Counted from the first letter of the stretch, positions 8,692-17,472 are shown. The stretch: DNA of 64,000 nt from JANNWF01 sp052390415 (GCA_052390415.1 JBQTGY010000041.1:34494-98493), one strand, 5' to 3'. The notes: a model not told the origin generated them from the letters alone. Translations and numbers: made by a program.

Positions 8692-9051
8692 TCAGGCCGC
8701 GAGTGCGCCCTTGGCTTTCTCGGCGATCACTGCGAAGGCATTGATGTCGTGCACGGCGATGTCCGCCAGTGCCTTGCGATCAAGCTCGATGCCCGCTTTC
8801 TTCAGGCCATTCATGAAACGGCTGTAGGACAGGCCATGCATACGCGCGGCAGCGTTGATACGGACGATCCACAGCGCGCGGAACTGGCGCTTGCGTTGCT
8901 TGCGACCGATGTAGGCGTATTGCAGGGCCTTGGTGACGGCCTGCTTGGCTACCCGGTAAACATTGCTGCGCGCGTTGTAGTAGCCCTTGGCGGACTTCAG
9001 CAGTTTCTTGTGCCGCGCGCGTGCGGTAACACCACGTTTGACTCGTGCCAT
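8692..9051 (-). CDS. rplT: 50S ribosomal protein L20
   Basis: L20 binds 23S rRNA early in large-subunit assembly and in several bacteria represses its own operon by binding mRNA. The 119-residue protein matches throughout: MARVKRGVTARARHKKLLKS, YRVAKQAVTKALQYAYIGRK and RINAAARMHGLSYSRFMNGL. The long basic N-terminal extension that threads into rRNA is present. It starts 13 bp after the rpmI stop. Confidence 0.99.
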   Translation of the reverse strand: MARVKRGVTARARHKKLLKSAKGYYNARSNVYRVAKQAVTKALQYAYIGRKQRKRQFRALWIVRINAAARMHGLSYSRFMNGLKKAGIELDRKALADIAVHDINAFAVIAEKAKGALAA

Positions 9052-9064
9052 TTCTCAATCCCCC

Positions 9065-9262
9065 TTACAAGTAAGGCAGCATGCGCTGGACGCGACCGGC
9101 GTCCTCCGCACGTACGTGATTGGTGGCACGCAGACCGCGCTTACGCTTGGTCGATTTCTTGGTCAGGATGTGGCTCTTGAAGGCGTGGCCGCACTTGAAC
9201 TTGCCGGAAGCAGTCTTCCGAAAGCGCTTGGCCGCCGCCCGATTGGTTTTCATCTTGGGCAT
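9065..9262 (-). CDS. rpmI: 50S ribosomal protein L35
   Basis: A 65-residue L35. It begins MPKMKTNRAAAKRFRKTASG and contains HILTKKSTKRKRGLR, ending RMLPYL, all typical of the family. The frame is open for another 51 codons upstream, but that stretch is not family-like, so the start is set at MPKMK. It is separated from infC by about 250 bp that holds a hairpin and a possible promoter. Confidence 0.97.
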   Translation of the reverse strand: MPKMKTNRAAAKRFRKTASGKFKCGHAFKSHILTKKSTKRKRGLRATNHVRAEDAGRVQRMLPYL

Positions 9263-9420
9263 GGAATAGTCCTTGATACTGTTTATGTCACCGAATCGAG
9301 CGGTGGTGGTGACCACACTTGAGTGCTCGATCCCGCTTGTCGCCCCGCCTGAAGCGAGTGCGTTGTCCTCCGTCCGTGGAGGCGCTGAGACTCGACAATC
9401 ACGCCGAGCAGTCAACGAAA

Positions 9421-9478
9421 ACCCTTGAGCTGGCAGCCCAAGGGTCGAAAAGTATACAACAGCAATTGATTTTGTCGC
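9421..9478 (-). promoter_or_regulatory. Hairpin and weak promoter candidate in the infC-rpmI gap
   Basis: The 252-bp gap holds, on the minus strand, a 7-bp stem (ACCCTTG with CAAGGGT, 9421-9445) followed by TTTTCG, which looks like a weak terminator. Just upstream lies TATACT (9451-9456), with GCGACA 16 bp further up (9473-9478). In E. coli the infC-rpmI region carries the L20 translational operator, so the hairpin could belong to an L20 control site instead. I cannot choose between these from sequence alone. Confidence 0.35.
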
Positions 9479-9514
9479 TGACCAAACGGCCAGCGCGGCG
9501 CCTGACCGTTGGGA

Positions 9515-10033
9515 CTACTTCTTCTTCGGCGCCATCATCATCACCATCTGCCGGCCTTCCAGACGCGGCCGCGACTCGATCACGATGTCTTCGATCAGGT
9601 CGGTCTCGATGCGCTTGATCATGGCCACACCCAACTCGGTATGCGCCATTTCACGACCCTTGAAGCGAATCGTGAGCTTGATCTTGTCGCCTTCTTCCAG
9701 AAAACGCCGCATGTTGCGCAGCTTGATCTGGTAGTCGCCATCGTCGGTGGTCGGACGAAACTTGACCTCTTTGATTTCGACTTGTTTCTGTTTCTTCTTG
9801 GCTGCGGAAGCTTTCTTCTGCAGCTCAAAACGAAACTTGCCGAAATCCATGATCCGGCAAACCGGCGGCTCGGCGTTGGGCTGAATCTCGACCAGGTCAA
9901 GTTCGGCATCGCTGGCCATCTGTAGCGCAGCATCGCGGGAAAGGATGCCAACCATTTCGCCATCGGCTCCAATCACACGCACCTGCGGTACGCGGATTTC
10001 CTCGTTTTTCCGGTTCAGTTTTTCGGTGTTGAT
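9515..10033 (-). CDS. infC: Translation initiation factor IF-3, apparent ATC start
   Basis: IF-3 binds the 30S subunit, prevents 50S joining and rejects non-canonical start codons. The protein shows the N-domain EIRVPQVRVIGADGEMVGIL, the linker DFGKFRFELQKKASAAKKKQ and the C-domain FRPTTDDGDYQIKLRNMRRF. The family N-terminus (N-x-x-I-R-V-P-x-V-R-V-I) is encoded upstream of the first GTG at 9982, but no ATG, GTG or TTG is available before the in-frame TGA at 10037-10039. The best start is ATC at 10033, seven bases after GAGGA, giving 172 residues. E. coli infC uses ATT, which lets IF-3 repress its own synthesis; the same control is likely here. thrS is upstream on the same strand. Confidence 0.93.
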   Translation of the reverse strand: MNTEKLNRKNEEIRVPQVRVIGADGEMVGILSRDAALQMASDAELDLVEIQPNAEPPVCRIMDFGKFRFELQKKASAAKKKQKQVEIKEVKFRPTTDDGDYQIKLRNMRRFLEEGDKIKLTIRFKGREMAHTELGVAMIKRIETDLIEDIVIESRPRLEGRQMVMMMAPKKK

Positions 10034-10085
10034 TCGTCATTCCTCGTCTGTTGATACCTCGATTGCCTGAGCCGGCAAGGCGTTC

Positions 10086-11999
10086 TCACGCTCTTGAGCC
10101 CGGGCCACTTTCTGCGCGCAGCCGACTGGCGAACTGTTCCAGCGTCATGCTCCCCAAGTCGTCCCCCGACCGCGAGCGCACTGCCACCATCCCATTTTCC
10201 TTCTCGCGATCACCGACGACGAGAAGGTACGGAATCCGCTGTAGCGTGTGCTCGCGAATCTTATACCCGATTTTCTCGTTCCTCAAGTCGCACTCGACGC
10301 GGAAACCCTGATTTGCAAAGGCTTTGCGGGCGGTGGCGACGTATTCGGCTTGGGCATCGGTGATATTCATCAGCACCGCTTGCACGGGCGCCAACCAGGC
10401 TGGCAATAGACCCGCATGATGTTCGATCAAGATGCCGATGAAGCGCTCCATCGAACCCACGATCGCTCGATGCAACATCACCGGATGCTGGCGCTGCGAC
10501 TGCGCGTCGATGTATTCGGCACCCAAACGCTCGGGCATCATGAAATCGACCTGCATGGTGCCGACCTGCCAGCCGCGACCGATTGAATCGCGCATGTGAT
10601 ATTCGATTTTCGGGCCATAAAACGCGCCTTCGCCGGGCAGTTCTTCCCACTCGACGCCCGCAGTTTTCAGTGCCGCACGCAGGGCGCATTCAGCCTTGTC
10701 CCAGACTTCGTCACTGCCGAGGCGCTTCTCCGGTCGCAGCGCGATCTTCAGGGCAATGTCAGTAAAGCCAAAGTCGCCATAGACGCGCATGGCCTGGCGA
10801 TGAAACGCGGTGACCTCGGCTTCGATCTGGTCTGGCGTACAGAAGATATGGCCGTCGTCCTGAGTGAATGCGCGCACCCGCATGATGCCGTGCAGCGCGC
10901 CCGAGGGCTCGTTGCGATGGCAGCCGCCAAACTCGCCATAACGGATCGGCAAGTCGCGATAGCTGTGCAGGCCATTGTTGAAAATCTGCACGTGGCCGGG
11001 ACAATTCATCGGCTTCACCGCATAGCCGCGTTTCTCCGACTCGGTGAAGAACATGTTCTCCTTGTAGTTGTCCCAGTGACCGGACTGCTTCCACAAGGAG
11101 ACATCCAGAATCTGCGGGCAGCGCACTTCGTGATAACCCGAATGCAGATACACCGTCCGCATGTACTGCTCGATCACCTGCCACAGCGCCCAGCCTTTCG
11201 GATGCCAGAACACCATGCCGGGCGCTTCTTCCTGCTGATGAAACAGGTGCAGCGCCTTGCCGATCTTGCGGTGGTCGCGTTTCTCGGCCTCTTCAATCTG
11301 CAACAGGTGCGCTTTCAAATCCTTGTCGTTCAACCACGCCGTGCCGTAAATGCGGCTCAACATCGGATTGTTGGAATCGCCACGCCAATAGGCGCCGGCC
11401 ACTTTCATCAATTTGAACGCGCGCAGGCGGTCCGTGCTTGGCACGTGCGGGCCGCGGCACAGGTCGGTGAACTCGCCTTGCGTGTATAACGACAGTTCCT
11501 GATCGGCTGGAATCGACTCGATGATCTCGGCCTTGAACAGCTCGCCAATGCCACGGAAATGTTCGACGGCTTCATCGCGCGACTTGACCGAGCGCGACAA
11601 CGGCAGCTTTTCGCTGACGATCTTCTGCATCTCGGCTTCGATCAAGGGCAAGTCGTCGGTGGTGAACTGGCGCTCATACGAAAAATCGTAGAAAAAGCCG
11701 TTGTCGATCACCGGGCCAATCGTCACTTGCGCGCCGGGATGCAGCCGCTGCACGGCTTGCGCCAATAGGTGCGCGGTGGAGTGACGGAGGATTTCCAGCG
11801 CGTCGGGGTGGCGGTCGGTGACGATTTCAAGCGCCGCATCGCGCTCGATGCGATAGCTGGTATCGACCAGTTGGCCATCCACTTTGCCAGCGAGGGCCGC
11901 TTTGGCGAGGCCAGCGCCAATCGAGGCGGCGACATCGGCCACCGAAGGCGCATGTTCAAACGGACGTCGACTGCCGTCAGGCAGGGTAATCGTGATCAT
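10086..11999 (-). CDS. thrS: Threonyl-tRNA synthetase
   Basis: ThrRS charges tRNA-Thr. The 637-residue protein is full length. The TGS domain is at the N-terminus (MITITLPDGSRRPFEHAPSV), the editing domain has HSTAHLLAQAVQRLHPGAQV near residue 74, and the class II core has MNCPGHVQIF (about 333), GGCHRNEPSGALHGIMRVRA and zinc ligands Cys in MNCPGH and His in FTQDDGHIF. The HGAA-type anticodon-binding domain is C-terminal. It is the first gene of the series with infC, rpmI and rplT, and has a leader with a terminator-like hairpin about 35 bp before the start. Confidence 0.98.
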   Translation of the reverse strand: MITITLPDGSRRPFEHAPSVADVAASIGAGLAKAALAGKVDGQLVDTSYRIERDAALEIVTDRHPDALEILRHSTAHLLAQAVQRLHPGAQVTIGPVIDNGFFYDFSYERQFTTDDLPLIEAEMQKIVSEKLPLSRSVKSRDEAVEHFRGIGELFKAEIIESIPADQELSLYTQGEFTDLCRGPHVPSTDRLRAFKLMKVAGAYWRGDSNNPMLSRIYGTAWLNDKDLKAHLLQIEEAEKRDHRKIGKALHLFHQQEEAPGMVFWHPKGWALWQVIEQYMRTVYLHSGYHEVRCPQILDVSLWKQSGHWDNYKENMFFTESEKRGYAVKPMNCPGHVQIFNNGLHSYRDLPIRYGEFGGCHRNEPSGALHGIMRVRAFTQDDGHIFCTPDQIEAEVTAFHRQAMRVYGDFGFTDIALKIALRPEKRLGSDEVWDKAECALRAALKTAGVEWEELPGEGAFYGPKIEYHMRDSIGRGWQVGTMQVDFMMPERLGAEYIDAQSQRQHPVMLHRAIVGSMERFIGILIEHHAGLLPAWLAPVQAVLMNITDAQAEYVATARKAFANQGFRVECDLRNEKIGYKIREHTLQRIPYLLVVGDREKENGMVAVRSRSGDDLGSMTLEQFASRLRAESGPGSRA

Positions 12000-12032
12000 G
12001 AGTTGAATCCTGAGACGTGTGCGTAAGGCAAC

Positions 12033-12052
12033 AAAAAAGGCGCCAAGCGCCT
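12033..12052 (-). terminator. Intrinsic terminator or attenuator hairpin in the thrS leader
   Basis: On the minus strand AGGCGC-TTG-GCGCCT is followed by a run of T residues (A at 12033-12038 on the plus strand), a compact intrinsic terminator. It ends about 35 bp before the thrS start. That leaves too little room for a full promoter between the two, so transcripts reaching thrS probably read through it. This favours a regulated attenuator over a plain mobA terminator. Confidence 0.6.
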
Positions 12053-12092
12053 CGTGAGTGTTGCCAAAGGATGAGCGCTTGAGGTGGCTGGT

Positions 12093-12119
12093 CTAGCTGA
12101 TGGTCCGGAAAGTGCTCAT
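12093..12119 (-). promoter_or_regulatory. Candidate thrS leader peptide MSTFRTIS
   Basis: An eight-codon frame with two Thr codons (ACT and ACC) ends about 40 bp before the terminator-like hairpin. Leader peptides that contain the regulated amino acid are the hallmark of ribosome-mediated attenuation. Only two Thr codons and no clear Shine-Dalgarno make this a weak call. Confidence 0.25.
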
Positions 12120-12265
12120 GTCGCACGCTTGGGCGTCGGTTACCCGGCGCCGTCCTGTATGTTCGAAAGAGGTCGCTTGCGCTGCGGCGTAGCGTCGGCC
12201 GCAGTCTATCCAAACTTCAGCGACGGTGTAAGTCTCGATTCATCAGAGGGCGACTCGCGTGCTGG

Positions 12266-12853
12266 TCACTCTGAGTTGGTGCGGGCGAGCCATTCCGTCC
12301 AGTCGTCAGGCGTATTCAGACTGTTCAAGGCGAGTGAGTCGGCCCATTCGGGCAAGTCAACATCGCGTGCCAACAAGCGTGGCAGGGCGTTGCGCAGAGA
12401 GCGCTGCCCACGATCCGGTTGCTCCAGACACTCGGCAAGCGCCTGCCGAGCGAAGCCATCGGTAGTCAGCCGCATTGGCAACGGCGCGTCGCGAAAATGG
12501 ATGCAGCGTTCGTTGGTCAGACTATCGAGCAAGTATCGGAGCAGTGGCTCATCGAGCCCCGGCATGTCGACCGGAACCATCAACAAATTCGAATCGGGTA
12601 GCGCGAGCGCGAGCGAGAACAACGCCGCGACCGGCCCTTGCGAAGGGTGTTGATCTTCGATGCAGGGGTAGCTGGGAAAACTGCCGCTCACTCGGCAATC
12701 AGTGATGCCGAGTGAGTGCAGACGCTGCAGCATGTGATCCAGCAGAGAAATGCCGCCGAGACGAAGCTTCGCCTTGTTCTGGCCCATGCGCTTCGATTGG
12801 CCACCGGCCAAGACGATTCCAATCGTTGGTGCGACCTTGGCCAAGACGATCAC
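12266..12853 (-). CDS. mobA: Molybdenum cofactor guanylyltransferase
   Basis: MobA transfers GMP from GTP to molybdopterin-Mo, making the bis-MGD cofactor used by DMSO-reductase-family enzymes. The 195-residue protein has the nucleotidyltransferase signature GIVLAGGQSKRMGQNKAKL near residue 12, the PVDMPGL metal-binding loop near 97 and a QGPVAALFSLALALP helix near 72. No other Mo-cofactor genes are adjacent. It lies upstream of thrS on the same strand with a 266-bp leader region between. Confidence 0.92.
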   Translation of the reverse strand: MIVLAKVAPTIGIVLAGGQSKRMGQNKAKLRLGGISLLDHMLQRLHSLGITDCRVSGSFPSYPCIEDQHPSQGPVAALFSLALALPDSNLLMVPVDMPGLDEPLLRYLLDSLTNERCIHFRDAPLPMRLTTDGFARQALAECLEQPDRGQRSLRNALPRLLARDVDLPEWADSLALNSLNTPDDWTEWLARTNSE

Positions 12854-12922
12854 GCAAAATTCTTGATGAAGCGTTCCGCCTCCGCACGTTTGCAGAGGCG
12901 GAACAGTGAATCAACCGCGCGC

Positions 12923-15049
12923 TTAGGAGCCAGCCGCCGGTGTCGGAGCCTTGTCTTCAGCCGGTGCTTCAGTCGCCGCCGGCTTGGCCGCAGCCGCCAA
13001 GGCATCGCTCAAACCCGGCACCAATTCAGCGCCAACCGGGACTTGCAAGGTCGAACCTTCCAGGTCGCTGCCAATCGCTTCAACGCGCCCACCCAGGCAG
13101 GTGCTGAGGAAGCCTTCGGTCACCGCGTTGAACGACAGGCGGTTCGGTGGCCGTGCAAAGCCGTGGCCCTCATCCGGATACAGGGCATAGGTCACCGGAA
13201 TCTTCTTGGCGGTCATCGCCGCGACGATCTGGTCCGACTCGGCCTGTTTGACGCGTGGGTCGTTGGCACCTTGGCCAATGAGCAGCGGCCGGGCGATCTG
13301 GTCGACGTAGGTCAACGGTGAACGCTCGGTCAGCAGCGCGCGGCCTTCTTCGGTCTCGGGATCGCCGACACGATTGGCGAATACGCGCTTGAAGGATTCC
13401 CAGTACGGCGGAATCGAACCCAACAAGGTGTTGAGGTTGGACGGACCGACGATGTCCACGCCGCAGGCGAAGGTGGTCGGGGTCATGGTCAGGCCGGCCA
13501 GGGTGGCGTAGCCGCCGTAGCTGCCACCCATGATGGCGACCTTCTCGCGCGGTGCGATGTTGTTGCTCACTGCCCATTCGACGGCATCGATCAGGTCGTC
13601 GTGCATGGTCCGGCCCCATTGTTTGTCGCCGGCATTGGTGAAGCTCTTGCCGAAGCCGGTGGAACCACGGAAGTTGACGCTGAGTGCCGCATAGCCGCGG
13701 TTCGCCAACCACTGATGCGTGCCGTTGAGACCGTACTGGTCACGCGCCCACGGTCCGCCGTGCACCAGCAGCACCATCGGCACCGGCTTCTCGGGGCGGC
13801 CATCCTTGTCGGCGTCGCTTGCGGGCGGCAAGGTCAGGTAACTGACCAAGGTCAAACCATCGCGGCTCTTCAATTCCAGCGCCTGCATGCTGCTCAGGGT
13901 TTCCTTGGCCAGCGCCGGGCGGGTGTCGAACCACGGCGTGATCGCCCCGCTGTCGCGGTCGTACAGGTGGTACTTGGCCGATGCATCGGAACGCGTGTGC
14001 AACACCGTCCAACGGCGATCATCGTCGGTGCGCGAGGTGATGTTGATCTCGCCTTCGCCCAAGGTGGTCTGCAGCTTCTCCATGTCGCCGGCGATGGCGG
14101 GATCCAGCACCGTCCACGCGGCCTTCAGGTAGTTCACGTTGACGGCCTGGATCTTGCCGGTGGCAGGATCCTGCAACACCGAACCCGTGTCGGCGCGTTC
14201 GTCCGCGTGCACCAGGGTTTTTTCGCCGCTGGCGGTATCCAGCGCAAACAGCGCGCCGGTATTGCGCTCACGACTGTCAAGCAGATACAGCGTCTTGCCG
14301 TCACGGGTGAAACCGGCCATTTGCGTGGTCAGGGCGTCGGCCGGATCGACCGTGGTCCATGCCTTCCAGTTCTTGCCGTCGCGCACGAACCAGTCGTAGC
14401 CGCCATCGGCGCGTGGCTTGGTGGCGTAGCGCAGGGCGAAACTGTCGTCGGTGACGAAAGCCTCGTAGCCCTCGTTCTCGACCAACCGATTGAGCTTGCC
14501 GCTGGCGATATCGACTTCGACCAGATCAAAGAACTTCGGCTCGCGATCATTGATGCTGATCAGCACCTTGCCGGGCACATCACGGCTGACGCCGGCGATC
14601 TCCGCGCGCGGGCCCTTCGGGGTGAGCGGCTTGTTTTCACCGCTGGTCAGATCAACCGCGAAGACCTGGAAATTCTCGTCGCCGCCGTCGTCCTGCGCAT
14701 ACAGCACATGATTGCCGGTGAAGGCAAAGCTGAAGCCACGAATGCCGCGCACACGATCATTGGTGATCGGCTTGGCATCGTCCGGGGTGGCGGTGGGGGC
14801 GACCCACACATTCAACACACCATCACGCGGCGCGATGAAACCCAGCCACTTGCCATCCGGGCTGATCTGCCCGGCCGCGCGCTCAGGATTGTCAAAGATG
14901 ACCTTGCGCGAGATCAGCGCGGGCTCAGGCGGCGGCGTTGCAACGGCAGGCGCAGCCGGCGTCGCTGCCGGCGCGGGTGCTTCGGAAGGCGCGCAGGCGC
15001 CGAGCATGCCGGCAAGCGCACTCAAAACCGCAATTCGAATCAGAACCAT
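12923..15049 (-). CDS. Lipoprotein S9-family prolyl oligopeptidase-type peptidase
   Basis: A 708-residue serine peptidase of the acylaminoacyl-peptidase/dipeptidyl-peptidase group. The N-terminus has a lipoprotein signal ending in MLGAC (Cys19), then an Ala-Pro-rich linker, a beta-propeller of about 350 residues and an alpha/beta-hydrolase domain. The catalytic triad is visible: Ser in MGGSYGGYATL (about 500), Asp in GQGANDPRVKQ (about 585) and His in YPDEGHGFARP (about 620). An Ala/Pro-rich tail follows. It is probably anchored to the outer or inner membrane facing the periplasm and degrades peptides. It stands alone, with 69 bp to mobA downstream on the same strand. Confidence 0.92.
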   Translation of the reverse strand: MVLIRIAVLSALAGMLGACAPSEAPAPAATPAAPAVATPPPEPALISRKVIFDNPERAAGQISPDGKWLGFIAPRDGVLNVWVAPTATPDDAKPITNDRVRGIRGFSFAFTGNHVLYAQDDGGDENFQVFAVDLTSGENKPLTPKGPRAEIAGVSRDVPGKVLISINDREPKFFDLVEVDIASGKLNRLVENEGYEAFVTDDSFALRYATKPRADGGYDWFVRDGKNWKAWTTVDPADALTTQMAGFTRDGKTLYLLDSRERNTGALFALDTASGEKTLVHADERADTGSVLQDPATGKIQAVNVNYLKAAWTVLDPAIAGDMEKLQTTLGEGEINITSRTDDDRRWTVLHTRSDASAKYHLYDRDSGAITPWFDTRPALAKETLSSMQALELKSRDGLTLVSYLTLPPASDADKDGRPEKPVPMVLLVHGGPWARDQYGLNGTHQWLANRGYAALSVNFRGSTGFGKSFTNAGDKQWGRTMHDDLIDAVEWAVSNNIAPREKVAIMGGSYGGYATLAGLTMTPTTFACGVDIVGPSNLNTLLGSIPPYWESFKRVFANRVGDPETEEGRALLTERSPLTYVDQIARPLLIGQGANDPRVKQAESDQIVAAMTAKKIPVTYALYPDEGHGFARPPNRLSFNAVTEGFLSTCLGGRVEAIGSDLEGSTLQVPVGAELVPGLSDALAAAAKPAATEAPAEDKAPTPAAGS

Positions 15050-15117
15050 TGTGGGGTCCAGCTGTGAAGGGGACGCAAGTCTATCCCTTCACGTCGACCA
15101 TGCACCTGTGCAATCGG

Positions 15118-15287
15118 TCATTCCCGCGAAGGCGCATGGCTGGCTGGGGAAATCGAGCGTCACGCTTGCGAGGCCGAGCAACGAAGCGTCGTTCCCGCGA
15201 AGGCGGGAACCCAGCACCTCTTGCTCCCTTTTTCGAAATAGCACCAGCATCCAGTCACTGGATTCCCGCCAAAAGCATGCGGGAATG
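15118..15287. repeat. Cluster of ATTCCCGCxxxxGCGGGAAT-type repeats
   Basis: The gap of 332 bp between the S9 peptidase and the next gene holds no gene. It contains three copies or fragments of a dRS3-like palindromic repeat: a half copy near 15119, a full copy near 15190 (GTTCCCGCGAAGGCGGGAAC) and an inverted copy near 15262-15287 (ATTCCCGC...GCGGGAAT). Two further copies of this family lie after gltB. Such repeats are scattered in many proteobacterial genomes. Confidence 0.75.
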
Positions 15288-15381
15288 ACGAGCCACAGCC
15301 ATTCTCCGCCGAGTCTCCGGCTGAGAATCGAGCCTGATCAAGTCTGGCCAAGGGCTTGAAACTGGGCGCAGAACTTCTGAC

Positions 15382-15951
15382 TTACAGGGCTCCCGCCGGA
15401 CGGGTGTCGAAGCCCAAGGCCGCTGCGACTGCCTCGACCGCTTCGTCTTCATGCCGCTGAGTGATCCAGCCAGCGTAAACCGATTCACTGGACAGTTCCT
15501 GAGGTTGCCAGGTCCACACTGTGTAGCCGTGCTCGCGCAGTTCGTCGTGAGCGTGCCGGATCAAGGTCGCAATCTCCATCTCCGCCACGGCGTTGTCTTC
15601 CACCGAGTCGTCGAATCCCCAATCAATGCGCAGGTTCCATCGCGAGGCCAACTCGTCGATGCACTCCACCAAGCCGTCAGCGTCCAACTGATCCACAAAG
15701 AAACACGAGCGCCAATCGGTCGCCGCGCGCAGCGCTGTCAGCACTTCCTCGCGACTCGGCTCGGCTGACTCGATCAGCTCCTGCCACGCCTCGAACTGCT
15801 GGCGCGCGGCGTCTTCATCATCGGGATTGATCAACAGCAGCAATTGCCAGATCAGTGCCTCGGCGCTCAATTCATCGACATTGCCAGCATCATCAGCCGC
15901 ATGCCCGGCATAGTTGTCGTCGGGGTCGAATTCGCCAGCAGTCGGCAGCAT
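15382..15951 (-). CDS. Uncharacterised acidic protein (possibly DUF6630-like)
   Basis: A soluble 189-residue protein with many Asp and Glu residues and no signal peptide or membrane segment. Recognisable landmarks are LLLLINPDDEDAARQQFEAW near 38-57, WRSCFFVDQLDADGLVECID near 79-98 and a Trp-rich C-terminal part (YTVWTWQPQEL near 143). The pattern recalls the DUF6630 proteins of xanthomonads, but I am not certain of that assignment. It has no obvious operon partner and lies between a repeat cluster and tRNA-Val. Function unknown. Confidence 0.75.
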   Translation of the reverse strand: MLPTAGEFDPDDNYAGHAADDAGNVDELSAEALIWQLLLLINPDDEDAARQQFEAWQELIESAEPSREEVLTALRAATDWRSCFFVDQLDADGLVECIDELASRWNLRIDWGFDDSVEDNAVAEMEIATLIRHAHDELREHGYTVWTWQPQELSSESVYAGWITQRHEDEAVEAVAAALGFDTRPAGAL

Positions 15952-16114
15952 GAATCACCTTTTTGGCACGCGCGAACAAGGCTGCGGAGATCGCAGACGA
16001 TCACGACTATGCGAGGAAGCGGACGCGAGCGCCAATGTCCGAGACACGCACGGCGGGGAATCGTTGCAAGGGATCAAAAATCCAATCGTTGCGCGTTGAA
16101 GCGTGGCATTCGAT

Positions 16115-16189
16115 TGGTGGGCGGTACAGGGATCGAACCTGTGACCCCTACCATGTCAAGGTAGTGCTCTACCGCTGAGCTAACCGCCC
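16115..16189 (-). tRNA. tRNA-Val (GAC)
   Basis: A complete cloverleaf on the minus strand. The acceptor GGGCGGT pairs with ACCGCCC, the anticodon stem CTACC/GGTAG encloses TTGACAT, giving anticodon GAC, and GGTTCGATCC forms the T-arm. The CCA end is encoded. Confidence 0.97.
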
Positions 16190-16356
16190 AATTCGACACG
16201 TCAAGCGCGTCGTCGAGCCGCGAAGTATAGGGGTGAACGTGTGGCTGGACAAGGGCAGGCGATCTTGTTGCCTTGTCCGTCGTCCAACTTGCGCGCAACG
16301 GCACGGGACGAGCCTCGGTGCAACTTGCAAACCCACGCCACACATCCTCTCTGCGC

Positions 16357-17472
16357 CTAGCTTTCCCTCCGCGGCACCCCAACTAGCCAATACCCTGCCG
16401 ACCGCCCGCCGCGTTGCGCAGGCTCCACCACGCCTAGCTCAACCAGTGCGCGCAGGTCGCGCAACGCAGTGTCGGACGATACACAGGTAAGCGCCGCCCA
16501 CTTGCGATTGGTCAAGGGCTTTTCGAACTCGTCCAGCACTTTGTTCAGCGCCTTGGTTTGACGTGCATTCAAGGGGGCGTGGGCGATGCGTTGCCAGAAC
16601 AGCGACTTCGCAATCACGCGATCCAGTGTCTGCTCTGATCGCTGGGCGGCGCGGGCCAGGCATTGGAGGAACCATGCTAGCCATGGCGTGACATCGAGGC
16701 CGTCGCGCTGGGTTCGCTCCAGCATCGCGTAGTACTCCTTTTTTTCCGCCAGAATCTGGGCGGACAGGCTGTAATAGCGAAATGGCAAGGCATCGTGGCG
16801 CGACAGCATCAGGTCGCCGATGGCGCGTGCGATGCGGCCATTGCCATCGTCGAAAGGATGCAGGGTGACGAACCACAGGTGCGCCAAGGCCGCTTTCAGC
16901 AACAAGGGCTCGAGCGTTTCCGATTCGCACCAAGCGAGGAAGCGGGTCATTGCTTTGGGCAAGTCGCTGGCCGGTGGTGCCTGGTAGTGAACACGTTGGC
17001 GGCCGATGGGACCCGAGATCACTTGCATGGGGCCTTGTGCATCGTTGCGCCACTTCGCCACCCGAATCTTCGATAGGCCACTGAAGCCGGTAGGGAACAG
17101 TGCCGCCTGCCAGCCTTGCAGGCGTTTGGCGGTGAGCGGTGCGGTGGCATTTCGGGTGGCGTCGAGCGTCATTTCCACCACGCCATCGACGTGGCGATCC
17201 ACTTTGGCAGTGCCGCCGATATCCAGTCCTAGTCGCCGCGCCAAGGACGAGCGCACGGTCTCAAGGTCAAGCTGCTCGCCTTCGATGGCGCTTGACTCCA
17301 GGATATCAGCGGTCAGTGCCGACATTGCCGCTTGATCGTGGTCTTTGCCGTGCAAGCTGGCGATGCGGCCATGCAGATAACCAATGCGGCTCGCGGCCTG
17401 CGCCAGCGGCATGGCAAGCGCGGCCGCGTCATAGCGGAATACGGGCCAGTGATGGTGTTCCCAGATCCACAT
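16357..17472 (-). CDS. Fic-domain AMP-transferase-type protein with inhibitory helix and winged helix
   Basis: Fic enzymes transfer AMP or related groups to hydroxyl side chains of target proteins. This 371-residue protein starts MWIWEHHHWPVFRYD, the signature of the DUF4172 N-terminal domain. An inhibitory motif of the S-x-x-x-E-G type (SSAIEG, residues 60-65) precedes the Fic core, as in class II Fic proteins. The active site HPFDDGNGRIAR (near 205) is intact, and a winged helix follows (about 300-365). No antitoxin gene is adjacent, in line with an in-built inhibitor. A longer frame upstream of the chosen ATG is unconserved. The target is unknown. Confidence 0.93.
   Translation of the reverse strand: MWIWEHHHWPVFRYDAAALAMPLAQAASRIGYLHGRIASLHGKDHDQAAMSALTADILESSAIEGEQLDLETVRSSLARRLGLDIGGTAKVDRHVDGVVEMTLDATRNATAPLTAKRLQGWQAALFPTGFSGLSKIRVAKWRNDAQGPMQVISGPIGRQRVHYQAPPASDLPKAMTRFLAWCESETLEPLLLKAALAHLWFVTLHPFDDGNGRIARAIGDLMLSRHDALPFRYYSLSAQILAEKKEYYAMLERTQRDGLDVTPWLAWFLQCLARAAQRSEQTLDRVIAKSLFWQRIAHAPLNARQTKALNKVLDEFEKPLTNRKWAALTCVSSDTALRDLRALVELGVVEPAQRGGRSAGYWLVGVPRRES

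Noticed and set aside
12084..12653. 189-codon plus-strand frame opposite mobA and the thrS leader
   Set aside because: Antisense to mobA, Ser/Arg-rich and without motifs.
16357..17472. Fic gene considered as part of a toxin-antitoxin pair
   Set aside because: No small antitoxin gene is adjacent, and the inhibitory helix motif is inside the protein itself.
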